Below, piece after piece: positions 1 to 8,887 of a stretch of 64,000 nucleotides of DNA. How positions within the stretch are numbered: the stretch's first letter is position 1; each line of letters starts with the position of its first letter. The notes below the pieces were generated by a model. That model saw only the letters and a list, made by a program, of their open reading frames with translations, ran no database searches and had not been told where the DNA came from. Source of the DNA: Listeria_A hofi (lineage in GTDB: Bacteria; Bacillota; Bacilli; Lactobacillales; Listeriaceae); NCBI RefSeq assembly GCF_963575615.1, contig NZ_CAUYTL010000011.1, forward strand, positions 15,358 through 79,357. The letters run 5' to 3'. A program made the translations under genes and the position numbers.

Positions 1-172
1 CCGTAAATCCTTTATCTTTATATTCTTGATAGAGTTTCTCTAATTCTTCATACTGTGGTGTGAAACCGCATTTGCTCGCTGTGTTTACGACAATCATAAC
101 ATCACCTTTATACTGATCTAGTGATACTGTTTCGCCGTGTAGTGTCTCTTGCTCTAATTCAAAAATAGACAT
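1..172 (-). CDS. Glutathione peroxidase family protein (partial, N-terminal 57 residues)
   Basis: The gene runs off the left edge, so only the N-terminus is present. It reads MSIFELEQETLHGE and continues to the family's peroxidatic motif NTASKCGFTPQYEELEKL, where the cysteine replaces the selenocysteine of animal enzymes. These bacterial thiol peroxidases reduce hydroperoxides in the cytoplasm, usually with thioredoxin as donor. A strong ribosome binding site (taggagg) lies upstream of the ATG. It follows the M42 peptidase gene on the same strand after a 12-base gap, so the two are probably co-transcribed, as in L. monocytogenes (Lmo0983-Lmo0982). Identification is secure at family level; the C-terminal half cannot be assessed. 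Confidence 0.9.
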   Translation of the reverse strand, partial: MSIFELEQETLHGETVSLDQYKGDVMIVVNTASKCGFTPQYEELEKLYQEYKDKGFT

Positions 173-184
173 ATTCTTCTCCTC

Positions 185-1237
185 CTATTTCACCATTTTA
201 GAAAATAAATACGCGTGTACTAATTTCTCTGTATGATATAAAGAATCTCGGTGCGTCCGTTCATATGCATGACTTGCATCGATTCCTGGGCCAATCAAAC
301 CGTGCACAATATCAAACCCAGCCTTAATTGCAGCACTTGCATCAGAACTATAGAATGGATAAATATCGACTTTATAATCAATCTCATTCTCTTTACAAAG
401 TTGCACAAGATTTTTTCGTAAACCGTAATGATAAGGGCCACTTCCATCTTTTGCACAAATCGAAACGGTATACTCATCTGATGTTTGTCCATCACCAAGC
501 GCGCCCATATCAATTGCCAAATACTCGATGGTCTCAACAGGAATATTAGAATTCCCGCCGTAGCCAATTTCTTCATTGTTAGAAATTAAAAAATTCGTCG
601 TATATGGTAATTCTGCGCTATCTTCTTGCAGCTTTTTCAGTAAACGGAGCAAAATAGCAACACTCGCTTTATCATCTAAATGGCGCGATTTAATAAATTC
701 CTCGTTAATGATTTCCACGCGTGGATCGAGTGACACAAAATCCCCAACGCCGATTCCCAGTTTAGCAACATCTTCTGGGTTAAAAACTTTCGCATCCAGC
801 CGAATCTCTATATTTTTTGCATCACGTGGCGCCGTTCCAGCATCTTGATATACGTGAACTGACGTTTGATGCATCAAAATAGTTCCTGTATATTGCTTGC
901 CATCACTCGTTTCAATCAGACAGTATTCTCCTTCAATAGCATTAAAACGGTAACCTCCAATTAAGTTAATCGCCAAGCGCCCGTCTGGTTTCACCTGCTT
1001 TACCATCGCTCCTAATGTATCCACATGTGCTGTCAACATCCGTTGCTTCGTTGTATCTTTCCCTGGAACACTAACTAACAAGGCGCCTTTATGATTTCTT
1101 TCACTCGCAATTCCTGCCTCTTTCAAGTAATCTTCCACAAAAGCAAGTACCTGTTCTGTATTTCCTGTCGGGCTCGGTATCATTGTCAACTGCTTGATTA
1201 GCTCCATTGTCTCTAATGTATTCGGTTCAAACGCCAT
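185..1237 (-). CDS. M42 family metallopeptidase (glutamyl/deblocking aminopeptidase-like)
   Basis: A 350-residue cytoplasmic aminopeptidase of the M42 (FrvX/YsdC/PepA) family, the usual length. The two-metal site is visible: TAHVDT with His71 and Asp73, then HLDDK, the catalytic glutamates in NNEEIG, an aspartate in AIDMGALGD, and a C-terminal histidine in the ASHAYERTH stretch. A PDZ-like insert domain occupies roughly residues 75-170. The start is an ATG preceded by aggagg. The gene precedes the peroxidase gene in the same direction, and a divergent MFS exporter starts 130 bases away. It probably acts in peptide turnover. Substrate preference cannot be read from the sequence. Confidence 0.9.
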   Translation of the reverse strand: MAFEPNTLETMELIKQLTMIPSPTGNTEQVLAFVEDYLKEAGIASERNHKGALLVSVPGKDTTKQRMLTAHVDTLGAMVKQVKPDGRLAINLIGGYRFNAIEGEYCLIETSDGKQYTGTILMHQTSVHVYQDAGTAPRDAKNIEIRLDAKVFNPEDVAKLGIGVGDFVSLDPRVEIINEEFIKSRHLDDKASVAILLRLLKKLQEDSAELPYTTNFLISNNEEIGYGGNSNIPVETIEYLAIDMGALGDGQTSDEYTVSICAKDGSGPYHYGLRKNLVQLCKENEIDYKVDIYPFYSSDASAAIKAGFDIVHGLIGPGIDASHAYERTHRDSLYHTEKLVHAYLFSKMVK

Positions 1238-1369
1238 TCTTCAATTCCTCCTAACACTTTCTTCTCTTGTCCATTATACCCCTTTTTCAAATTAATGACG
1301 GCTATCTTGCTTTTTTCGATTTGACTTATGTTATAATTTTATTGATGTGTGAAAGGAGTTTTTATTGAA

Positions 1370-2848
1370 ATGGAACAAACGAATACAAAAAGGACCGCTG
1401 TTACAATTGCCGTGTTTGTGGCAACTTTTATGGCCGCGATTGAGGGCACAATCGTTAGCACTGCAATGCCTACAATCGTTAGCGCCTTAAATGGCATTGA
1501 GCTAATGAACTGGATTTTCTCGATTTATTTACTTACTTCGGCCGTTACTGTCCCAATTTACGGAAAATTATCCGATTTGTTCGGTCGTAAAAAAATTTTT
1601 ATCATTGCTACCGTTATTTTCATTGTCGGTTCCTCACTCTGCGGTTTTGCGCAAACGATGGAACAACTCATTATTTTTAGAGCCATTCAAGGAATTGGAG
1701 CTGGCGGAATTCTACCTACAACAATGACCATTATTGCTGATGTTTATCCTTTTGAAAAACGTGCCAAGGTGCTCGGTTTCATGGGTTCTGCATGGGGAAT
1801 TGCTGGTGTTTTTGGACCGCTACTCGGTGGTTTTTTGGTCGATCAATTATCGTGGCACTGGATTTTCTTTATCAACGTGCCGGTTGGAATTTTGACAATT
1901 ATACTTATATCGATATATTTGAAAGAACACATAATTAGGGTGAAGTTGCCGATTGATTACCTCGGTACCACGCTGTTCACGATCGCGTTACTCGGGTTAC
2001 TATTCGCTCTACAACGAGCTGGCGAAACATTGAATTGGCTGGAACCGCTTGTTGTTATTTTGTTAATCGGTTCGGTGATACTATTTATAGCCTTCTACTT
2101 CGCTGAAAAACGAGCGCAAGACCCAATCATGCCGTTTGTTCTCTTTAAAAATCCAGTCGTGTTAATCGGCAACTTAATCGGCTTTCTCGTGAGCGCGTTT
2201 TTGATTGGCATCAACGTATACATTCCGATGTGGGCGCAAGGCATGATGGGACATGGTGCCATGATTGCTGGATTGATGATTGCACCGCTTTCGGTAAGCT
2301 GGATTATTGGCTCCTTTATCGGTGGGCGGTTGTTAATGTCCATTGGGAATAGGCATACAGTTGGTATTGGCGTTATTATCACGACTGTTAGTGGACTTTT
2401 CTTAGCGTTATTTCCGAGCGCGACACCAGATGTTTATTTCTATCTCGACAGCGCTTTGATGGGTTTTGGATTTGGAATTATTTTCACAACAACGACCGTT
2501 ACCGTACAAGATGCCGTGAAAAAAGAACAGACAGGTATTGCGACTGCTTCCAATACGCTATTCCGTACAGTCGGTCAGACGATTGGTGTGGCTGTATTTG
2601 GAACAATTTTCAATTCTGTGCTAGCAAGCGGTTTTAAAAATGCCGAAACTGGTGTGAACCGCGATAACTTAAACCAACTTATCAGTCCTCAAACATCAGG
2701 AAATGTGGATGCTGCTCTCGTTGAACCATTGCGAGACGTTCTGTATAGCGGACTCCACATGGTTTTTTGGGCCATGTTCGCCTGCTGTCTACTCAGCTAC
2801 GCGATTCATTTTATCTTACCGAAAAAACATGTTTCAGGAAATCAATAA
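1370..2848 (+). CDS. MFS drug exporter, DHA2 (14-TMS, EmrB/QacA-type) family
   Basis: A polytopic major facilitator of about 492 residues. The N-terminal helices contain the DHA2 motif around IEGTIVSTAMPTIVSAL and the loop 2-3 motif A (GKLSDLFGRKK). Motif C appears as GSAWGIAGVFGPLLGG. The length and number of hydrophobic segments fit 14 membrane helices, typical of proton-coupled multidrug exporters. An in-frame GTG lies at 1349, but its position overlaps the ribosome binding site (aaaggag at 1352-1358), so the ATG at 1370 is preferred. The gene stands alone and ends in a strong hairpin shared with the convergent BCAT gene. It corresponds in context to Lmo0981. Substrates are unknown. Confidence 0.88.
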   Translation: MEQTNTKRTAVTIAVFVATFMAAIEGTIVSTAMPTIVSALNGIELMNWIFSIYLLTSAVTVPIYGKLSDLFGRKKIFIIATVIFIVGSSLCGFAQTMEQLIIFRAIQGIGAGGILPTTMTIIADVYPFEKRAKVLGFMGSAWGIAGVFGPLLGGFLVDQLSWHWIFFINVPVGILTIILISIYLKEHIIRVKLPIDYLGTTLFTIALLGLLFALQRAGETLNWLEPLVVILLIGSVILFIAFYFAEKRAQDPIMPFVLFKNPVVLIGNLIGFLVSAFLIGINVYIPMWAQGMMGHGAMIAGLMIAPLSVSWIIGSFIGGRLLMSIGNRHTVGIGVIITTVSGLFLALFPSATPDVYFYLDSALMGFGFGIIFTTTTVTVQDAVKKEQTGIATASNTLFRTVGQTIGVAVFGTIFNSVLASGFKNAETGVNRDNLNQLISPQTSGNVDAALVEPLRDVLYSGLHMVFWAMFACCLLSYAIHFILPKKHVSGNQ

Positions 2849-2849
2849 A

Positions 2850-2898
2850 AAAGTAGTGCTACAAAATCCAAATTTTAGATTTTGCAGCACTACTTTTT
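2850..2898. terminator. Bidirectional Rho-independent terminator between MFS and BCAT genes
   Basis: Inverted repeat 2852-2868 / 2878-2894 (17 bp with one A-C mismatch), flanked by an A run on the left and a T run on the right, so it can stop both convergent transcripts. Confidence 0.85.
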
Positions 2899-2933
2899 TC
2901 ATATGATGGAACCACTTTATCAAATTCCGTAAA

Positions 2934-3956
2934 TCACTTCACTTTATAAATCCATCCTTCTGGTGCTTCTACATCACCAAATTGAATCCCACAAAGCTCA
3001 TCGTATAATTTTTTTGTAACTGGGCCAACTTCTGTTTCACTATAAAACACATGGAAATCATCATCATTTTGTATTCCACCGATTGGTGAAATAACGGCCG
3101 CGGTTCCACATGCTCCAGCTTCCGTGAATTCATCCAATTTATCAATAAACACATCACTTTCCTCCGCTTTCATGCCTAAGCGGTGTTCTGCCAAATAAAG
3201 TAATGAATATTTCGTAATACTTGGCAAAATAGATGGTGAATACGGTGTTACAAAGCGATTATCTTTCGTGATACCGAAGAAATTCGCTGCTCCCACCTCT
3301 TCAATTTTTGTATGTGTCGCGGGATCTAAATAAATACAGTCGCTGAACTCGCGATCTTTCGCTATTTTTCCTGGATACAAACTTGCAGCGTAATTACCGC
3401 CAACTTTCGCGGCTCCTGTACCGTTTGGAGCTGCACGATCATACTTTGAAATAATGAAGTTCGTTGGATTTAAGCCACCTTTGAAATATGGACCAACTGG
3501 GCAACAAAATACAGAAAACATGAACTTAGGTGCTGTCCGAACTCCCAAGTTATCGCCAATTCCAATCAAGTATGGGCGCAAATACATCGTCCCGCCTGAA
3601 CCATATGGTGGCATATAAGCTTCATTTGCCGCAACCACTTGCTTACACGCTTCAATAAAACGTTCTTCCGGAAATTCAGGCATCAATAACCGATCACAAC
3701 TACGCTTCATCCGTTGTGCATTTTGGTCCGGTCGGAATAAATTAATCGACCCATCCGCGCAACGATACGCTTTTAGTCCCTCAAAACATTGTTGTCCGTA
3801 GTGAATCGCTGTGGAGCCTTCCGCGATGTGAACGACATTATCTTCTGTCATTGTCCCCTCATCCCACTTGCCATTTTCCCAAATAGAAACATAGCGCAAA
3901 TCCGTTTTAATGTACTCAAAACCAAGTGTGCTCCAATCAATATCCTTACTACTCAT
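2934..3956 (-). CDS. ilvE: Branched-chain amino acid aminotransferase
   Basis: A 340-residue fold-type IV PLP enzyme that transfers amino groups between leucine, isoleucine or valine and 2-oxoglutarate, linking amino-acid and branched-chain fatty-acid precursor supply in the cytoplasm. Class IV features are present: the PLP lysine in GTGAAKVGGNYA (about residue 184), the YLDPATHTKIEEVGAANFFG block, and the C-terminal EFTEAGACGTAAVISPIGGI phosphate-binding region. Length matches BCAT II enzymes. The start ATG has the ribosome binding site aagggtggg. A TATAAT -10 box on the minus strand (3996-4001) about 40 bases upstream suggests its own promoter. No T-box leader was seen. Equivalent to Lmo0978. 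Confidence 0.95.
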   Translation of the reverse strand: MSSKDIDWSTLGFEYIKTDLRYVSIWENGKWDEGTMTEDNVVHIAEGSTAIHYGQQCFEGLKAYRCADGSINLFRPDQNAQRMKRSCDRLLMPEFPEERFIEACKQVVAANEAYMPPYGSGGTMYLRPYLIGIGDNLGVRTAPKFMFSVFCCPVGPYFKGGLNPTNFIISKYDRAAPNGTGAAKVGGNYAASLYPGKIAKDREFSDCIYLDPATHTKIEEVGAANFFGITKDNRFVTPYSPSILPSITKYSLLYLAEHRLGMKAEESDVFIDKLDEFTEAGACGTAAVISPIGGIQNDDDFHVFYSETEVGPVTKKLYDELCGIQFGDVEAPEGWIYKVK

Positions 3957-4193
3957 GCGATTCCCACCCTTTTTCTTCTATTATTTGATTTGTTTATTAT
4001 ATCATAACTCCACAGCTTTTGAAAAAAGACATGCAATCTTTTGAAAAAAAACTGATTATTTAAGCAAAAGTTTCCCTATCGTTTTCATTTTGTGGTAGAA
4101 TGTAAATACGTTATCGAAGTTTGGCTCTTAATATCTTGCTCACAGGTTATTGTCTAATAATTCGGACAACGAATAAAGAAGGGGGATTTGCAA

Positions 4194-4943
4194 ATGTCAG
4201 AAGCAAAAATGTTGGAACAAAAGATTTGGAGTAATGTTTTAAACGAGGAACTGGACTTATTAATTTATTTACCGCCAACGTTTTCGCCGCTTTCGAAGTA
4301 CCCTTTTTTCTTAGTACAGGACGGTAAGGACTATTTTCAGTTCGGTAAGTTGGCACGGTTTGCTGATGAATTGGCAGAAAATCATCAGATTCAAGAGGCC
4401 ATTTTTGTCGGTATTCCTTACAAAACTGTAGAGGATCGCCGGGCAAAGTACCATCCGAATGGCTCGCAAAACGAAGCTTATATCCGCTTTTTAGCACATG
4501 AGCTTGTGCCTTATATTGAAGCTACTTTTCCAACATATCACATGGGGGCAAGTAGATTTTTGATGGGAGACTCATTGGGTGCTAGCGTGTCTTTAAAAGC
4601 GGCTCTGAAATATCCGCACACTTTTGGTAATGCAATTTTGCACTCCCCACTCGTGAATGACGAACTGATGACGCTTGCGAATAAAGCGAACCCCGCACTT
4701 GTTAAAATTTTTCACGTGATTGGTAGTGAAGAAACAGAGGTTTCCATGACAAATAATGAGGTGGCCAATTTTTTAGAACCGAATTTAGCGCTTCACCAGG
4801 TTTTACAATCACGCGGTTTTGAGTATTATTTTCAAGAGTTCGAAGGCAAGCATCGCTGGAAATATTGGCAACCGTTTGTAAAAGAAGCATTACAATTTAT
4901 GCTAGACAAAGAACAATTTGAAACAGAAGATATGACCGTTTAA
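4194..4943 (+). CDS. Alpha/beta-hydrolase esterase (Fes/IroE-like)
   Basis: A 249-residue cytoplasmic esterase-family protein. The nucleophile elbow is GDSLGAS (serine in LMGDSLGASVSL). A candidate acid lies in the HVIGSEETE region, and the catalytic histidine is probably in the EFEGKHRWKYW segment near the end. The TTG at 4188 is in frame, but the ATG at 4194 is better spaced from aagaaggggg (4177-4185). A GNAT gene follows after 15 bases and is likely co-transcribed. The neighbourhood equals Lmo0977-Lmo0976. The physiological ester is unknown. Confidence 0.82.
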   Translation: MSEAKMLEQKIWSNVLNEELDLLIYLPPTFSPLSKYPFFLVQDGKDYFQFGKLARFADELAENHQIQEAIFVGIPYKTVEDRRAKYHPNGSQNEAYIRFLAHELVPYIEATFPTYHMGASRFLMGDSLGASVSLKAALKYPHTFGNAILHSPLVNDELMTLANKANPALVKIFHVIGSEETEVSMTNNEVANFLEPNLALHQVLQSRGFEYYFQEFEGKHRWKYWQPFVKEALQFMLDKEQFETEDMTV

Positions 4944-4958
4944 GGAGGAATAGAAAGC

Positions 4959-5393
4959 ATGGCAGTAAAGCAAGTAACAGATAAAAGAGGGAAACAAGAT
5001 GCCTTTGATATTCGAAATGAGGTATTTGTCTTGGAACAAAAAGTTGATCCGGAATTAGAATGGGATGAATTCGATAAGCTTGATTCGACCGTCATGTTCG
5101 TGGATTATGATGAAGACGGTACGGCGCTTGCAACAGGTAGATTCCGCGCATTACCTGAATATGGGAAGGTAGAGCGAATCTGTTCTCGTAAAGTAGCCCG
5201 TAAAAAAGGTAGCGGCCGCCGTATTATTGAGGCCATTGAGCGAGAGGCATTAGCACAAAATGTAACTTTATTGAAGCTAGGCGCACAAACAACAGCAATT
5301 CCATTTTATGAAAAGTTAGGGTATGAAGTATGTTCTGATATCTTCATGGATGCAGGGATTGAACATAAAGATATGAAAAAACAATTGAAATAA
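4959..5393 (+). CDS. GNAT family N-acetyltransferase (YjcF-like)
   Basis: A 144-residue single-domain GNAT protein. The acetyl-CoA pyrophosphate loop is RKKGSGRRIIEAIE, preceded by the VERICS strand, and the terminal motif FYEKLGYEVCSDIFMDAGIEH is typical of YjcF/ElaA-type acyltransferases. A perfect aaggagg precedes the ATG. It is the second gene of a two-gene unit with the upstream esterase and ends in a hairpin terminator. The substrate is unknown; small thiols or amines are possible by family analogy only. Confidence 0.87.
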   Translation: MAVKQVTDKRGKQDAFDIRNEVFVLEQKVDPELEWDEFDKLDSTVMFVDYDEDGTALATGRFRALPEYGKVERICSRKVARKKGSGRRIIEAIEREALAQNVTLLKLGAQTTAIPFYEKLGYEVCSDIFMDAGIEHKDMKKQLK

Positions 5394-5401
5394 TGACAGT
5401 G

Positions 5402-5430
5402 AGAATTCCCTAATCCGGAATTCTTTTTTT
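5402..5430 (+). terminator. Rho-independent terminator after GNAT gene
   Basis: Perfect 8-bp stem agaattcc (5402-5409) / ggaattct (5416-5423) followed by a T run to 5429. Confidence 0.85.
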
Positions 5431-5443
5431 ATGAGCAAAATAG

Positions 5444-5499
5444 TTGAAAGTCAAACTTGGTCAGAGTATACTACTATCATAAGGTCAAATAAAGTCAAA
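5444..5499 (+). promoter_or_regulatory. clpE SigA promoter with two CtsR operators
   Basis: A -35 box ttgaaa (5444-5449) and a -10 box tatact (5467-5472) are 17 bases apart. A CtsR-like tandem repeat agtcaaa-ctt-ggtcaga occupies 5449-5465, inside the spacer. A second repeat, ggtcaaa-taa-agtcaaa (5483-5499), matches the CtsR heptad consensus exactly and lies just past the expected start site. Binding at either would block RNA polymerase. CtsR control of clpE is established in Listeria and Bacillus; here it is read directly from the sites. Confidence 0.9.
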
Positions 5500-5537
5500 G
5501 TCAGACCTAAATCTCAAAATTTATGGGAGGTTTTCCA

Positions 5538-7688
5538 ATGAAATGTCAAAATTGTAATCAAAATGAAGCTACAATTCAATTATATATGAGCGTGAATGGG
5601 CAGAAAATGGAGATGCCCTTGTGTCCTGATTGCTACGCCCAGTTCCGGGCATCTGCTGGAAGTAATCGCGGCCAAAATGATTTTTATTCGCAAATGGATC
5701 AATTTTTTGCCAATATTGCTGGTGGGCAACAAAACGCGCAATCAGAACGCAAAGCAACCGTTAAGACGCAAACAGCAGGTGGCGGTCGTGGTGGCTTGTT
5801 AGATGAGTATGGCACTAACTTAACTGCCATGGCACGGGAGTCTAAACTTGATCCAGTCATCGGTCGTGATGAAGAAATTCAGCGCATGATTGAAATTTTA
5901 AATCGACGTAATAAAAATAATCCGGTTCTTATCGGAGAACCTGGTGTCGGTAAAACGGCAGTTGTCGAAGGTTTAGCCAATGCAATCGTTGCTGGGAATG
6001 TTCCTGCAAAGCTCCAAAACAAGGAAGTCATTCTGCTAGATGTTGCTTCCCTCGTGTCTAACACTGGCATTCGCGGACAATTTGAAGAGCGTATGAAACA
6101 GTTGATTAGCGAACTACAAGCCGATGAAAACACGATTCTATTTATTGATGAAGTGCATACGATTGTTGGAGCTGGCTCTGCTGAAGGTTCCATGGATGCT
6201 GGGAACATTTTGAAACCAGCGCTGGCTCGCGGAGAGTTGCAAATGATCGGCGCAACAACTTTAAAAGAATATCGCAAAATCGAAAAAGATGCTGCGTTAG
6301 AGCGTCGGTTCCAACCAGTTCTTGTTGACGAGCCTACGATTGATGAAACACTCACGATCCTTGCCGGTTTACAGCCAAAATATGAGGAATTCCATCACGT
6401 TATTTATGCACAAGATGCGATTGAAGCAGCGGTGAAACTGAGTGATCGCTATATTCAGGATCGTCATTTACCGGATAAAGCGATTGATTTGATGGATGAA
6501 ATTGGTTCTAAATATAATTTAACATTAGAGCATGTCGACCCAAATACAATTAATGAGCTTATTATTCATTTAGAAGAGCAAAAAGATGCCGCGTTACGCA
6601 ATGAAAATTATGAAGAAGCCGCATCGGTTCGAGATGAAATTACAAAGCTAAAAGAGCGCAAAGCAGATGGTACAACAGTTGAAATGCCAACGATTCACGC
6701 AGCTGATATGCAAGCACTGATTGAAGAAAAAACCGGTATCCCCGTTGGCCGTCTACAAGAAGACGAGCAATCTAAGATGAAAAATTTAGCTACCAACTTG
6801 AAATCTAAAGTTATCGGTCAAGAAGAAGCCGTTACAAAAGTTGCCAAAGCGATTCGTCGTAGCCGCGTTGGCTTGAAACAAAAAGATCGTCCTATCGGTT
6901 CCTTCCTATTTGTTGGGCCAACCGGTGTTGGTAAAACAGAGCTTGGCCGGACGCTCGCTTCTGAAATGTTTGGTTCAGAGGACGCAATGATTCGTCTAGA
7001 TATGAGCGAATACATGGAAAAACACAGCGTTTCCAAATTGATTGGCTCCCCTCCTGGCTATGTTGGTCACGAAGAAGCAGGTCAGTTAACCGAAAAAGTT
7101 CGCCGCAATCCGTACAGTATTATTTTGCTGGATGAAATGGAAAAAGCCCATCCAGACGTGCAGCACATGTTTCTGCAAATTTTAGAGGATGGCCGCCTAA
7201 CTGATAGTCAAGGTCGCACAGTGAGTTTCAAAGATACTGTGATTATCATGACGAGTAATGCAGGTGCATCGCTTTCAGAAGCTTCCGTTGGTTTTGCAAC
7301 GACAGCCGCCGAAGCTGTGAAAAAAGAATCTGAAATTCTTGATAAACTTGGCGATTACTTCAAACCAGAGTTTTTAAACCGTTTGGATGCGATTGTGACA
7401 TTCCAGAACTTAGATAAAGAGCATTTGCTTGTTATCGTGGACTTGATGCTTGCTGATTTAAACGAAATGCTAGCACCTCAAGAAATCGATTTAACAGTAG
7501 ATACTGCGGTGAAAGAAAAACTGGCCGAGATTGGTTATGATCCTAATTTTGGAGCAAGACCATTACGCAGAACGATTCAATCCCATTTGGAAGACGCAAT
7601 TGCCGACTTCATGATTGAGCAACCTGAGGCAAAAGAACTTGTTGCTGTGCTTGAAGATGATACGATTTCTGTCCAAGCAAAAGCATAA
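5538..7688 (+). CDS. clpE: ATP-dependent Clp protease ATP-binding subunit ClpE
   Basis: A 716-residue Hsp100 unfoldase that feeds substrates to ClpP. The N-terminal zinc finger uses Cys3, Cys6, Cys29 and Cys32. The first AAA+ module has Walker A GEPGVGKT at 133-140 and FIDEVHT as Walker B. A UVR coiled segment spans about 338-375. The second AAA+ module has Walker A GPTGVGKT near 460 and LLDEMEKAH. An upstream in-frame ATG at 5523 overlaps the ribosome binding site gggagg (5525-5530), so 5538 is the start. The gene is monocistronic, preceded by a double CtsR operator and followed by a terminator. The zinc finger and UVR region distinguish it from ClpC and ClpB. Confidence 0.97.
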   Translation: MKCQNCNQNEATIQLYMSVNGQKMEMPLCPDCYAQFRASAGSNRGQNDFYSQMDQFFANIAGGQQNAQSERKATVKTQTAGGGRGGLLDEYGTNLTAMARESKLDPVIGRDEEIQRMIEILNRRNKNNPVLIGEPGVGKTAVVEGLANAIVAGNVPAKLQNKEVILLDVASLVSNTGIRGQFEERMKQLISELQADENTILFIDEVHTIVGAGSAEGSMDAGNILKPALARGELQMIGATTLKEYRKIEKDAALERRFQPVLVDEPTIDETLTILAGLQPKYEEFHHVIYAQDAIEAAVKLSDRYIQDRHLPDKAIDLMDEIGSKYNLTLEHVDPNTINELIIHLEEQKDAALRNENYEEAASVRDEITKLKERKADGTTVEMPTIHAADMQALIEEKTGIPVGRLQEDEQSKMKNLATNLKSKVIGQEEAVTKVAKAIRRSRVGLKQKDRPIGSFLFVGPTGVGKTELGRTLASEMFGSEDAMIRLDMSEYMEKHSVSKLIGSPPGYVGHEEAGQLTEKVRRNPYSIILLDEMEKAHPDVQHMFLQILEDGRLTDSQGRTVSFKDTVIIMTSNAGASLSEASVGFATTAAEAVKKESEILDKLGDYFKPEFLNRLDAIVTFQNLDKEHLLVIVDLMLADLNEMLAPQEIDLTVDTAVKEKLAEIGYDPNFGARPLRRTIQSHLEDAIADFMIEQPEAKELVAVLEDDTISVQAKA

Positions 7689-7696
7689 CACTAGCA

Positions 7697-7729
7697 AAAC
7701 GCCTTGAAAAATTTCAAGGCGTTTTTTTA
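7697..7729. terminator. Terminator downstream of clpE
   Basis: A 13-bp perfect stem aaaacgccttgaa (7697-7709) / ttcaaggcgtttt (7712-7724) with a T run. It overlaps the stop codon of the convergent small membrane protein gene, so it may serve both strands. Confidence 0.9.
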
Positions 7730-7959
7730 TGTTGATTTTTCTTGAAATACATGACAATTAGTAGCAAAATACCAATAAATACTACCGTTTTTAACATGGA
7801 AAAACTGATACTTAAGACGCTGCTAAAAGGTGCCCCGTCAAATAGAAACAACACAATCAGAGACAATGCAATGACAATTCGGAATCCAAATTTTTTACAA
7901 AATAAAAGTATGCACCCTGAAATCAAAATGTATATTCCAACAGATATCCATAGAAGCAT
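7714..7959 (-). CDS. Small hydrophobic membrane protein of unknown function
   Basis: An 81-residue protein that is nearly all membrane: two to three helices (LLWISVGIYILISGCILLF, then FRIVIALSLIVLFLF, then TVVFIGILLLIVMYF) and a basic tail KKNQHKKTP. I do not recognise the family. The ATG at 7959 lies 11 bases from a gaggag ribosome binding site; upstream in-frame codons would place the start inside or before that site. It lies between clpE (convergent) and fabI (same strand, 67 bases upstream), so it may be read from the fabI transcript. The ORF is open and hydrophobic and has a ribosome binding site, so it is probably real. Confidence 0.6.
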   Translation of the reverse strand: MLLWISVGIYILISGCILLFCKKFGFRIVIALSLIVLFLFDGAPFSSVLSISFSMLKTVVFIGILLLIVMYFKKNQHKKTP

Positions 7960-8026
7960 AAATGACAATTCTCCTCTTAAAAATCGGCTGGTAAGAATGC
8001 TCCTACCAACCAATTTACTATCTTAT

Positions 8027-8815
8027 TTAGAATCCAATAACGTGATAACCACTATCTACATGGATCATTTCGCCAGTTACGCCGCGTGATAAAGCGCTAA
8101 ATAGGAATAATGCTGTATCGCCTACTTCCTCGGCTTGGGTTGCGCGTTTTAATGGTGCTTTTTCTTCTACGACTGCTAATGATTCACTGAAACTACCTAC
8201 GCCACGTGCAGAAACGGTGCGGATTGGACCGGCTGAAATGGCATTGACACGAACGCCGTGCTTCCCTAAATCCATCGCCAAATATTTCACACTTGCATCA
8301 AGTGCTGCTTTTGCAACGCCCATGATATTATAATTTTTCACAACACGCTCACCGCCAAGATATGTCAACGTCACTAGACTCGCATCATCTGTTAACATCT
8401 CTAAGTGTTTTGCCGTGCGTGCAATTGCTGTGAATGAATATGCGCTAACTTCGTGCGCTTGTAGGAAACTTTCGCGATCCACTTCCAAATAATCGCCTGC
8501 CAAAAAGTCTTTATTAGCAAATGCGATACAATGTGCAATCCCAGAAATTTGACCAACTTTCGCTTTAATTGTCTCAAAAGTTGCCACAATCGCTTCTTCT
8601 TTATTTACATCACATTCGATGATAAGCGGATTTTGGTTATTTTCATTCAAAGAAGCAACCAACTCCTCAATGCTGCGCTTCGAACGATCATCTGCGTATG
8701 TAAAAATCAGATTTGCTCCTGCTTCGTTTAGCGAACGAGCAATCGCCCAGGCAATACTTCTCTTATTTGCTACGCCCATTACGACATAGTTTTTTCCCTC
8801 TAAAGTTAGATTCAT
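8027..8815 (-). CDS. fabI: Enoyl-[acyl-carrier-protein] reductase (NADH/NADPH), FabI
   Basis: A 262-residue SDR-fold enzyme for the last step of fatty-acid elongation, reducing trans-2-enoyl-ACP. FabI-specific features are the nucleotide-binding GVANKRSIAWAIA replacing the classical TGxxxGxG, IAHCIAFANK, and the Tyr-x6-Lys active site in NYNIMGVAK. RVNAISAGPIRT and the C-terminal HVDSGYHVIG are also typical. Start ATG with gaggaaatg upstream. It is the triclosan-target type and corresponds to Lmo0970. No FapR palindrome was recognised upstream by eye. Confidence 0.96.
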   Translation of the reverse strand: MNLTLEGKNYVVMGVANKRSIAWAIARSLNEAGANLIFTYADDRSKRSIEELVASLNENNQNPLIIECDVNKEEAIVATFETIKAKVGQISGIAHCIAFANKDFLAGDYLEVDRESFLQAHEVSAYSFTAIARTAKHLEMLTDDASLVTLTYLGGERVVKNYNIMGVAKAALDASVKYLAMDLGKHGVRVNAISAGPIRTVSARGVGSFSESLAVVEEKAPLKRATQAEEVGDTALFLFSALSRGVTGEMIHVDSGYHVIGF

Positions 8816-8887
8816 TTATTCATTTCCTCCTTCAAATTACGCGCTTCTCTTCATTTTACACGAATGCTTGTCATTTTAAAACTGTTA

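Noticed and set aside
3957..4193. T-box riboswitch upstream of ilvE
   Set aside because: No T-box consensus or terminator/antiterminator pair; the leader is too short (about 35 bases from the -10 to the gene).
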